This document shows positions 41,578 to 52,161 of a stretch of 64,000 nt of DNA, piece by piece (within the stretch, counting starts at the first letter, position 1; the number at the start of each line of letters is the position of its first letter). The stretch is from Eucommia ulmoides (taxonomy: Eukaryota > Streptophyta > Magnoliopsida > Garryales > Eucommiaceae): positions 7,824,616 through 7,888,615 of the forward strand of contig CM028333.1 in NCBI GenBank assembly GCA_016647705.1. Direction: 5' to 3'. The notes under the pieces were generated by a model. The model ran no database searches and was not told the origin of the DNA. It saw only the letters and a program-made list of their open reading frames with translations. Position numbers and translations under genes: made by a program.

Positions 41578-42189
41578 AAATGTCTTATATCTTGAAATAA
41601 ATTAATTGAAACAATATGTTGCCAAAGCAACCTCTATTGTGTAGATTTATTTATTTTGGGATATTAGGATATTGATGTTTGTTGTTTATGCAAACAATGG
41701 TCGGCCTAAAGGAAGATTATTGTTTGGCCGAATAATAAGCATTGATATCTGTTGTTTATGAAAATTATAACCGACCCAAACGAAGGTTAAAATTTAACTA
41801 AATAATAGACATTGTTTTGACATTAGTATAGTTATTATCTATGTCATCAATAATCAGTCCAAAGGAAGGTTATTGATTGGCCAAATAATAAACATACATG
41901 TGGGAATAAATGTGCGATGATTATCGAGTTTCCATGTGAACAATAAGTTGGTCCAAAGAAATACTTATTGTTTGATAAGATCTATTATCAATATTTGATT
42001 CCTACGCTAAGAGTACCAATTACAGTTAATTCCTCTATCCAAAGACTAGAAATTACTGTTGTACTAAGTATCTTGAGATGGGTCCCTAAATTTGGATTAA
42101 TTATTCATGTCTTGTTTTATTATTGACATGATTGTACGTGTGCTTGTTTGTTTTGCTCTCTATACAGTTTCTATTGTTACTGCATCGAA

Positions 42190-42990
42190 TGTTTTCGCCC
42201 AAGTCAGCAATATCCCAATGCTAAGCAAGACAAACTTCAGGATTGGAAAGAAACCGTGAAAATTGTTCTTGGCTGTATGGATTTGGTTTAAGTGCTTCGT
42301 GAGGAGCGACCCACTTCTACTCCAAAAAACCTTAATGAGGTTAAAATAGAAAAGTGAGATCGGTCCAACTGGATGTGTTTGATAATTATGAAGCGCTCTA
42401 TTCGAGAAGCGTTTCGGGGCTCTATTGCTGAGAGTAAGAGTGCTAAGAAATTCCTAAAGGAAATTGAGTAACTCTTTGCCAAAAACGAAAAGTCAGAGGC
42501 GAGTAACTTAATGGGTAAACTCGTCACGATGAAGTATAAGGATAAAGGGAACATAAGGGAGTATATCATGAAGATGTCTAATCTTGCATTAAAACTAAAG
42601 GCACTAAAGTTAGAGCTGTCAGATGACTTGCTCGTGTACTTAGTTTTAATCTCTATTCCTGCACACTTTGAGCAATTCAAATTGAGTTTTAATACTTAGA
42701 AGGACAAATGGTCCCTTAATGAGCTTATATCTCACTGTGTGCAAGAAGAAGAGAGACAACAACGAGATAAGACTGAAAGTGCTCACTTAGCCTCGACTTC
42801 TTAGAGAAAGAAAAAGAAGAGAGCTGAGGTTGCTTCCGAAGGATCTTCTCAGCGGAAGAAACAAAAGAAGCAAGATGAGGACTTTACCTACTACATCTGC
42901 AAGAAGATGGGACACATGAAGAAGGAGTATTACAAGTATGCCGCTTGGCGTGTAAAGAAGGTATACTTCTAACTTTGGTTTGTTCTGAAG
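42190..42990 (+). pseudogene. Copia gag remnant (copia #3)
   Basis: SNIPMLSKTNF appears near 42208, then NEKSEASNLMGKLVTMKYKD and KGNIREYIMKMSNLALKLKA to FEQFKLSFNT at 42699 (last part open for 62 codons). A lysine-rich tail and a degraded zinc knuckle (YYICKKMGHMKKEY, about 42889) follow. Stops occur near 42288, 42356, 42468 and 42699. Confidence 0.85.
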
Positions 42991-45900
42991 TTAATTTAGC
43001 TTTTGTAACTATGGATACTTGGTGGGTTGATTCTCGTGCTACGATTCACATAAGTATGACTATGCCGGATTGCCTGTGGAGCCTATCGCCAAGTAACGCT
43101 GAAAGATTCATCTTTGTGCGCGATAGCTATAAAGTTGTAATGGAAGCTATAGGGACTTTTAGATTACAGTTGAAAATTGAATTTTATTTAGATTTGTATG
43201 AGACATTTTTTGCACCGTCTTTTAAACAAAATTTAATTTCTATTTCTAGTTTGGACAAATCAGATTTTACTTGTTCTCGACATTGGTTCCTATAACGAAA
43301 TACTGCAAATAAGTTCAAGTAGTACAAAGAAAAAATTAAATGAGAATTCTGCCAACTTATTGCACAAATGCCTAGGTCATATCTCCAAACTGAGAATTCA
43401 AAGGCTTGTGTCGGATAGAATTCTTGAACCCCTAGATTAAACAGTCTTTCAAGTCTGTATTGAGTGCATAAAGGGAAAAACAAACAAACGAAAGAAAATT
43501 AGGTACTGAGAGATCTACAGATTTCTTAGAATTAATACATACAGATATCTTTGGTCCATTTCCTACGGTTTCATGGAATAGACAACAATATTTCATTACG
43601 TTCATAGAAGACTACTCTCATTATGGGTACCTATATTTGATTCATAAGAAATCTCAATCCTTGGATGTTTTCAAGTTTTTCAAGGCTGAAGTTGAACTTC
43701 AACTTGGAAAGAAAATTAAGGTCGTCAAATCGGACTATGATGGTGAATACTACAGGAGAAATGACGGATCAAGAGAACAACATCTAGGACCCTTTGCGAT
43801 TTTCCTCAATGAGTGTGGAATTGTTCCGCAGTACACCATGCTGGACAAACCCAACATGAAAGGTGTTTTAGAGCAACGAAACCAGACTCTTAAGGATATG
43901 GTAAGGAGTATGATTAGTCATTCCTCCCTACAGGAGTCACTTTAGGGAGAAGTTTTAAAGACCGCAATATACATCCTTAATAGGGTACCTAGCAAAGCAG
44001 TTGCCAAAATCCCCTATGAGCTTTGGACAAGCAAGAAGCCTAGCATTAGGCATTTGCACATTTAGGGTTGTCCAGTTGAGGCATGGCCTTATAGGCGACA
44101 TAATAGAAAACTGGACTTAAGAACGATTAGCTGTTATTTTGTTGGTTACACTGAGCGTTCTCGGGGCTACAAGTTTTATGATCCCATATCAAGATCCTTA
44201 TTTGAAACTAGAAATGCGAGAGTCCTTGAGGGTGATAAGTTTGAGGGGGAAAAAAATATAAGAAATGTTGTCTTTGAAGAAGAATCTGCTATTGATGGTG
44301 ACCAGGTCTCCATACCTAGCATTAGATATTTGTACATTTAGGGTTGTCCAGCTGAGGCACGGACTTACAGGCAATATGAAAGAAACTGGACTCAAGAAAG
44401 GTTAGATGCTATTTTGTTGGTTACACTGAGTGCTCTTGGGGCTACAAGTTTTATGATCTCACATTAAGATTTTTTTTTTAAACGGGAAATGCGAGAGTCC
44501 TTAAGGGTGTCGAGTTTGATGGGGCAGAAAACATAAGGAATGTTGTCTTTGAAGAAGAATCTGCTATTGATGATGATCAGGTCTTTGTACCTAGCATTAG
44601 GTATTTGCACATTTAGGGTTGTCCAGCTGAGGCACAGCCTTATAAGCAACATGAAAGAAAATTGGACCTAAGAATGGTTAGCTGCTATTTTGTTGGTTAC
44701 GCTGAATGCTCTTGGGGCTATAAGTTTTATGATCCCACATCAATATCCTTTTTTTAAATGGGAAATGCGAGAGTCCTTGAGGGTGTCGAGTTTGAGGGGG
44801 AAGGAAACATAAGAAATATTGTCCTTGAAGAAGAATCTGCTATTTATGGTGATTTGGTCTCAGTATCTATTATTGTTCAAGACACAATTTTATTCGAAGG
44901 GGAACATGTTATTGACAGTGATCAGGTCTCTATACCTATCGTTGTTCAAGACACTGTTTCGACTCTAGATAACGATGTTTAAGCTCAGATTCCTATTCTT
45001 GACATTGTTCCATGACAAGACAACAATGAGATTCTTCCTCAAACACAACCTATGGAGCAAACTCAACAATCTCAAGAAGTGTCATTAAGGAGATCCACTA
45101 AGGAGAGGAGAAGTGCGATTTCGGATGAATATATCATCTTTCTCCAAGAACATAAGAATGACGTTGGTTTAATAGAAGATGACCCAATTAACTTTTGTCA
45201 AGCTATGCGTAGTTCTAACTCTAAAAAAATGGATTGATTCCATAAAGGATGAGTTCAAGTCTATCAAAGACAATGACGTTTGGGGTCTCATCGAGTTACC
45301 TGAAGATGCAAAACCCATTGGATGCAAATGGATATTTAAAATCAAGAGGGATTCGGATGGTAACATCGAGAGATATAAAGCTCGTCTAGTCGCTAAAGGC
45401 TTTACTCAAAAGGAAGACATAGACTACAAAGAGACTTTCTCTCCGTTATCTTCGAAAGACTCTTTTAGAACTATAATGGGATTGGTGGCTCATTTTGATC
45501 TAGAGTTGCATCAAATGGATGTCAAGATTGCATTTCTCAATGGAGACATTGACGAAAAGATTTATATGGTATAACCAAAAAATTTTGTATCTGGAGATCC
45601 AAAGTCTATGATCTGTAAATTAAAGAAATTCATCTATGGTCTCAAATAGACTTCTCGTCAATGGTATCACAAGTTTCATCAAGTCATCACCTCATATGGT
45701 TCTGAGGCAAATGTCGTTGATGACTGTGTATATTATAAGTTTAGTGGGAGTAAATATATATGCCGGGTATTAGATGTTGTTGATATTCTGCTCGCTAGCA
45801 GCGATATAGGCTTATTGCACGAAACTATGAAATTTCTGATGAAGAAATTCGAGATGAAAGATCTTGATAATGCCTCTTTTGTATTAGGTATCCAGATACT

Positions 45901-46740
45901 GAGAGATCGTTCTCGAGGTATCCTTGGGTTATCACAAAAGAGCTACATCGATAAGGTTCTGAGTAGATTGGGCATGAAAGATAGTAAACCAGGAGAAATG
46001 CCTGTGGCCAAAAGAGACAAGTTTAGTCTCAATTAGTGCCCAAATAATGATCTTGAAAGGAAAGAGATGCAGGAGATTCCTTATGCGTCGGCAATAGGGA
46101 ATCTAATGTATGCTCAAGTTTGTACTCGTCCCGACATAGCATTTATAGTGAGAGTTTTGGACGGATACTTGAGTGATCCAGGTATGCAACATTGGAATGC
46201 AACTAAATGCGTGATGCGTTATTTGAGGAGAACAAAACACTACATTCTCACTTATCGGAGATCAGACAGTTTAGAGATTATCGGATTCTTTGACTCCGAT
46301 TTTGTGGGATGCCAGGATAGCAGGCACTCCACATCAAACTACATCTTTATGTTAACTGGAAGAGCTATCTCATGGAAGTTTGCTAAGTAGACTCTCATAG
46401 CTTCTTTAACCATGGCAGTGGAGTTTATTACTTGCTATGAGGCATCCAATCACATAATATGATTGCAGAACTTTGTCATTGGACTACGTGTGGTAGATGG
46501 CATTGAAAGACCATTGAAGATTTATTGTGACAATAACTCAATGGTACTTTACTCCAACAACAACAAGAGCTCAACGAAATTGAAATTTATCGACATCAAA
46601 TTTTTAGTTATTAAGGAAAGAGTTCAGAATAAACAAATTTCTATAGAACATATTGGAACAAATTCTATGCTAGTGGATCCATTAACCAAGAGCTTAACCC
46701 CTAAGGTCCTTCATGAGCACACCGCTCACATGGGTGAGAG
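42991..46740 (+). pseudogene. Copia pol remnant (copia #3)
   Basis: Protease-like WWVDSRATIHIS (43020; D-S-R in place of D-S-G/D-T-G). Integrase: KSQSLDVFKFFKAEVELQLG and GEYYRRNDGSREQ (43645-43790). The linker is triplicated (44038-44870). RT: WIFKIKRDSDGNIERYKARL (45328), MDVKIAFLNGDIDEKIYMV (45518), and the active site reads LDVVDILL, having lost the first Asp of YVDD. RNase H: SDFVGCQDSRHSTS (46298) and YCDNNSMVLYSNNNKSSTKL. It ends VDPLTKSLTPKVLHEHTAHM (46673-46732). Several stops and frameshifts are present. Confidence 0.9.
44038..44870 (+). repeat. Threefold tandem duplication in the copia #3 pol linker
   Basis: Units of about 275 bp start at 44038, 44315 and 44590 with CCTAGCATTAG(G/A). 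Each contains CATTTAGGGTTGTCCAG, TTATTTTGTTGGTTAC, TACAAGTTTTATGAT and GAAATGCGAGAGTCCTT(G/A)A in the same order. The usual copia sequence here occurs once, as in copia #1 (13050-13310). Confidence 0.9.
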
Positions 46741-47156
46741 TTATTTTTGTTCTATATGTTTTACTTTAGACATTGAATTATTTAAGTTTTCTGCAGAATA
46801 AAGTTGAAGGTTTATTTTTGTTTGCAATGTTTGCATTACATTAAGGACTTTGGATTGATCTCATTAAAGACTAAAGTTGGACTAGTTAGAAATTGGCATG
46901 TCTGAGATCACATTGCATGTAATTTTCATGCTACTTATTTACATTTGATCTATGTCATTAAGTGTATTAGTATGGTGATTATCGTAGTTTAGTCACGACT
47001 GTATTGTGATAAAAGCTGCGATAATTCCATTGCTAGTATATGAGATGGACCAAATTGTTTAAGGAGAAGTTTAAGGATAAATATCATATAGATGCACGCC
47101 TAAAGAATTTTGTGATATAATTGTTTAAGGAATAATATGTAGCTCAAGTGGGAGTT

Positions 47157-47666
47157 TGTTAGAAAATTTTATTTCCTAATATATTTTAGGTAACATATTA
47201 TCAACTCAATTATATTTGTTATTTAAATTTAATGGACTAAAATTTAGTGATCTAATTAATTTTGGTAAGCTCATAGACTACTCAAAAGAATGTGGGTTCA
47301 ATGTGTAGATACTGAAAACTTTTGGGATGATTAGGGAATTATGGAAACCCTAATCACACACTATATATAGATAATCTTAGGGTTATGGTCTCCAATGTAC
47401 TAAATCACTTGACGGATCCCTTCTCCCCATCTGGAAGAGAATCGCGAATCCCATTGAGGAACTTCAGAGATTTGGTTGAGGAATATCATGTACCTACTCA
47501 ATCCATGCCTTACTCATGATCGATCGTCGCAGATTTTTGCATCGGTAGTTGATTGTTTATAATGGATCCAGGTACACAATTTATGTGTTTAAAGAACTCT
47601 TGATAATTTAACATGTTGATTTAGGTTTGAGAAATCTATTGAGATTTATAGGGATTAATCCTAACA
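47157..47666 (+). repeat. 3' LTR of copia #3
   Basis: The LTR runs from TGTTAGAAAATTTTATTTCC to TTAATCCTAACA, 510 bp. A TATA-like CACTATATATAGAT lies near 47366. It is equivalent to 28849-29359 on the minus strand. Confidence 0.85.
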
Positions 47667-47898
47667 TATATTTCACGGTCACCATTGAGCGCATAGATCA
47701 GCTGGTGAGAAGTTGTTCTAACTTAACCAAGGTCCTTGGTTCGAGACTTGAGAATACAGCTGCGTTAAAATTTGGTAGGGAGAGCTTTGCTGCCCTTGTG
47801 GTCCGACCCGGCGTGATCCGGATTAGTCGAAACTCAATGTTGTTATCAGATACTGGAGGTTTATACAAAAAAAAAAAGAAAGTATATTTCACGGTCAC
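47667..47898 (+). mobile_element. tRNA-derived SINE with 16-bp target-site duplication
   Basis: The body is 47683-47882. Pol III A box TAGATCAGCTGG (47694-47705) and B box GGTTCGAGAC (47738-47747) have normal spacing. The middle contains GACCCGG(C)GTGATCCGGATTAG, a motif I associate with Au-type plant SINEs, and the 3' end is an A-rich tail (47867-47882). The exact direct repeat TATATTTCACGGTCAC flanks it at 47667-47682 and 47883-47898. The left TSD starts right after the copia #3 LTR end. Confidence 0.9.
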
Positions 47899-48119
47899 TA
47901 TACTTGAAAAAATAATGTATTAAATGTGTTATTAAATTATGTATTAAATTATATTTTTAATATATCATTATATTTTAATGTTATGATTAATCTTAACTTT
48001 TTATTTTAATAGGAGAATAAAATTGAAGAAATCAAGAATAATTGATTGTGATTGATTGAGAAAACATGACTTGTATTTTAATTATAAGATATAGATTCTT
48101 GAGAGATAATAAAAGGAAA
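47899..48119. other. AT-rich spacer, no gene seen
   Basis: This short AT-rich stretch between the SINE and the fold-back element shows no recognisable feature. Confidence 0.5.
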
Positions 48120-50160
48120 AAAATTTCTGCAGTCCCAAAGTTGAAAAAAACAATTTTTGAAGGACTATAACTTTTTGGATCATCCCAAAAGCCCCACGAA
48201 AATTTTCTTGCCAATTTTGTCCCTAGATAGATTTGTTATTTACATATCCATGCCCCTCGGTGGGCCCGCCGCCTCTCTCTCTATCTCTCTTTCTCTGCAA
48301 GCAGTGGGAAGGCGAGCCCCGCTGCCTCTCTCTCTTTCTCTCTGCAGGCAGTGGGCAGGCGGGCCCCACGCCTGCTCTCTTTCTCTCACTCACGGTTTGG
48401 ACCAAAAAAGGGGCCCACTCCCTTTTCTCCCATTTTCATTTTACTCTATTTATTTAGCATTCTTTCAATTTCAAACCCCCATTTCTTTATTTTTCAATTT
48501 CACACCTTTTTCTTTATTTTTTATTTTTTATTTTTATTTTATTTTTTATCTAAATAGATATTCACTTAACTAAATTTTAAAATTAATTTAAAGGAATTTT
48601 TTAATTTAAACATAGTTTAATATTTTTTTTATATTTTAAAATGTTCATAGAATATTTTAGAAAATAAACTAAAATTAAAATTAAAATAAGTGAAAAACAA
48701 TGTAAGTAGATATCTACTGAAAATAAATTAAGTATATATCTACTAAACATTATAAAATTTACTGTGTTTTTACAAGACTTGTAGGTGAAATTAAGTAGAT
48801 ATCCACTGAATGTTTAGTAGATATCTACTTAATTTATTTTCAGTAGATATCTACTTAATTTATTTTCAGTAGATATCCATTTACATTGTTTTTCACCTAT
48901 TTTAATTTTAATTTTAGTTTATTTTTTAAAATATTCTATGAACGTTTTAAAATATAAAAAAATAATATTAAATTCTATTTAGATATCCATTAAGTGGATA
49001 TCTACTGAATACAATTAAGTGGATATCTACAAAATGGAAGCAATCAGAAAATCGAACCATCTATAAACATATCAAGTGGATCTTCACTTACTAAAATATA
49101 ATCAAGTGGATATCCAAATAAAAAACCGAACCATCAATACATTTTCCATAAAATTTAGATAACTCAATACAAAAAGATCCAAAAAAAAAAAGAAAAAGAA
49201 AAGAACAACAACTTAATAAGCATTGTTTTTATTTGTCAACTTTGGTTATGTTCAGAAGATATCTACTAAAGTATACTTATATTATTTCATTTTGTCGACT
49301 TTGGTTCTATTCAGAAGATATCCACTAAGGATGTCTATTTATCAGTAGATATCTACTGAATTTTTAAAATAATTCGTTTGATTCACATTTCCTTAGTGGT
49401 ATTAATCCATTCAACCATATAGACCTTGTCTTCATATAGTAGCACTCAATTCAACAATAAACATCCTTAAATATTCTATGAACATTTTAAAATATAAAAA
49501 AAAATAAAAAATAAAAATTCATTTAAAATAATTTTAAAAATCAATTAAGTGGATATCTACTTAAATATTCATTAAGTAGATATCTACTAAATATAATTAA
49601 GTAGATATCCACATAATGGAAGCAATCGAAAAACCAAACCATCAATAAATAAGACACGACATTTTGACCGTCCCGCAATTCGGATGGCCAATATTTATAA
49701 AAATTCAGAAAATTTTGAAGAAACTGTAAACACGACATTTTAACTGTCCCGCAAAAAAATAAAAATAAATGATTATGCTTCATTTTACAGCTGAATTTGT
49801 TTATTTTATTTCATTTGTTCCAAAAATAGAAAAAAAAAAAAGAATGGAATAAAGAAAAAGGTGTGAAATTGAAAAATAAAGAAATGTGGGTTTGAAATTG
49901 AAAGAATGCTAAATAAAGGGAGTGAAATGAAAATGGGAGAAAAGGGAGTGGGCCCCTTTTTGGGTCCAAACCGTGAGTGAGAGAGAGAGAGAGAGCGGTG
50001 AGAGAAGAGAGGAAAGAGAGAGAGTAGGCGTGGGGCTCGCCTGCCCACTGTCTGCAGAGAGAGAGAGTGAGAGGGCAGGGCCCGCCTGCCCACTGCCTGC
50101 AGAGAGAGAGAGAGGCGGCTGGTGTGTGTTATGAAAAGGGTAATTTTGTCATTACAAAAT
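48120..50160. mobile_element. Large fold-back element with nested palindromes
   Basis: Outer arms 48262-48535 and 49855-50120 are inverted copies: CTGCAGGCAGTGGGCAGGCG, GGGGCCCACTCCCTTTTCTC and AGCATTCTTTCAATTTCAAA on the left reappear reverse-complemented on the right. An inner palindrome pairs 48624-48735 with 48838-48963 around about 100 bp. Five perfect AGTAGATATCTACT copies lie at 48705, 48816, 48842, 49344 and 49575, with more GTGGATATC(T/C)AC variants. No transposase is visible. Open frames at 48157-48573 and 49806-50177 come from the CT-rich arms. Confidence 0.75.
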
Positions 50161-50262
50161 GTGAGTAGGACTCTCAACCAATTTTTATTTTTTATTATTT
50201 ATTTATTTTATTTTTTTTTATTTTTAAATAGGAGTTAAAAAGTTATTTTTATTTGTATATGA

Positions 50263-50490
50263 GTGAAAAAATTGTTGATTCTCCAAATAAGAGCTTTGGA
50301 GAAAAAAGCCATAATAAAATATATGTTGTCCAGTGTGCCTATGCACCAAATGTTTGTTTTTAGACTTCCTATTGGGGTTGCAAAAGGGATGCAAAAACTC
50401 ATTAGGAACATTCTTTGGAAGTTTGTCGAGACCAGAAAGGTAGATTGGGCTGCATGGGATATGGTTGCTAGTTGGGTATTAGTAGGCTAG
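50263..50490 (+). pseudogene. LINE reverse-transcriptase fragment
   Basis: The 75-codon frame includes KKAIIKYMLSSVPMHQMFVF, RLPIGVAKGMQKLIRNILWK and DWAAWDMVAS. This fits the C-terminal part of plant L1-type LINE ORF2 (usual form: IKSVLSSIPTYFMSLF-MP--V---I--L-R-FLW...SW). It ends at a stop near 50490. The rest of the LINE is missing. Confidence 0.75.
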
Positions 50491-50629
50491 TGGAAAGAAG
50501 CGTGGCCTTGTTGGCTAAATGTTGCTTGGTATAGATTGGATGATAACCAGAAATCTCCGCTCTAAAGCAATACACTATAAATACCTGCAACGACCATAAG
50601 GTTAGGAATATATCGGTGTAGTTGTTGTC

Positions 50630-52161
50630 AAAGAGTCTGGTGTAAGAAAGTTAATACGTTTTTTTGAGTTGGAGTAATGAGTTATATCTTCTACACATTA
50701 ATAAAATGTGTAAATATTGAAACTCATACTTGATTTTTCTTTGACTTGGGGAGGAACACCATAGATTTAAATACAAAATAATTTCGATCTTAGATATCTT
50801 GATATAGGACAATTAAAATATAAAAAATAATCTTAATCAAATTAAGAACAATCTCACGGTAATTCAATCAAAGAATAACACCGATGAATTCAACTTTAAA
50901 TAAAAAAAATTGTAGATCGCAATAAGTTTGATTTTCTGCATACAAATACTTCGGAATTTTCACGTGTATGATCTTAATGATTTTTAACAAAATTATTCTA
51001 TTTTTTTCCTCTCAAATTCAATAACAATGTTTTTTTTTTTTTTTCAAATTGTAGAGAGCTTTTGTCTAATTTTACTTAATTAACTTCGTTATATATAAGA
51101 CATATTTAATTAAAAAATTAGAAAGTGAAAAATCTGAATTTTGGAGCCTAAAAATTTCGTCAATGGACTCTTCAGCAGCTAGTACGACTTTGGCATTGAA
51201 ATTTATGAAATTAAACAATGTATATATATCCATAAAACACTCAATATTTATGAGTAAGAGAATTAAAAACGTGCCGCCTTAAATGGTGAATATAAAGTCT
51301 CAAGAAAAGGTTTTGGGTCAAGAAAATCAAAGAAATCTGATTGGCATATCAATATATATAAAAAACCGTTTAAAATAAATATTTCCACACTAAAAAAATC
51401 TTCAAAAAGCAGTCCTATATATTCATAAATAATTTAAATATTTATAATTAATCTTGAAGAATGGATTGAAGATTTGAACGAAATCATGTTGAAATAAAAA
51501 AGTTTCTGATCAAAACAATTAACTGACTTCCATAGTCGTTTGACCATTTTGGAGGTTCGTTCAATAATATTCTCCCTACTGAGTCGTTTGACCATATAAG
51601 ATAATGTAGTCTATTGGTTGAGTATGGATTTGAACACTTTGAATCCTTGTCCGAATGGGTACATCAGTCGACTGTTTACATAATTTTAAGGACGTCTGTT
51701 TGATCCAACTGACTGGATTGGACAAAACATCTAATTTTAACATGTTTGAAAATCGTTTTAAAAACTGATGTTTATACCATTCATTCTAATCATTATCATA
51801 GTGAAATTATGCCACATAAATATGTAACAATGAACAATATAAATGGTAACATAATTGAGTCAATGTATATTGAAAATATAATAAGTGTTCCTTTACCAAG
51901 ACAAGAAAAATCAAATTCTTGATCTTCAAGTCTTCAATTATTTATCGCTAAGCTCGATTTGTCATTTGATCTAACAAATTTTGATTTCTTATTTTACATC
52001 ATGGAAATACTTGTATCTTGATTGTTTATTAAATTACATAATCAAACACATATGCTTAAGATAAATCTCAATGAAAACACATGAGATGACATAAAACTTC
52101 AAGTGTGTTACTATCATCAAAATCAATTAAATAGATACGGTTAAACGCATTAGGGCTAACA
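50630..52161 (-). mobile_element. Possible solo LTR of a SIRE/Maximus-like copia element
   Basis: Read on the minus strand it starts TGTTAGCCCTAATGCG at 52161 and contains TTTTGATGATAGTAACACAC and a GTCGACTGATG region (about 51680), features I recall from SIRE-type LTRs. The other end is unclear (a TGTTG-like inverted end near 50640 is possible), and I could not define a TSD. No coding sequence is present. Confidence 0.35.

Larger units (their letters stand above)
41578..47666 (+). mobile_element. Ty1/copia retrotransposon #3, 5'-truncated
   Basis: The element begins inside the leader (TTATATCTTGAAATAAATTA matches copia #1 near 10506). It has three to four leader repeats (41680-41900), gag, integrase, RT, RNase H, the GCTCAAGTGGGAGTT purine tract and a 510-bp 3' LTR (47157-47666). 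No 5' LTR or primer-binding site remains. Copia #2 is the same family in the opposite orientation. Confidence 0.9.

Noticed and set aside
47683-47882. A functional tRNA gene
   Set aside because: A and B boxes are present, but the sequence cannot fold as a tRNA, and the A-rich tail with a 16-bp TSD shows a SINE.
48157-50177. Ser/Leu-rich frames in the fold-back arms
   Set aside because: Frames on both arms mirror each other because the arms are inverted copies; composition is CT/AG repeat.
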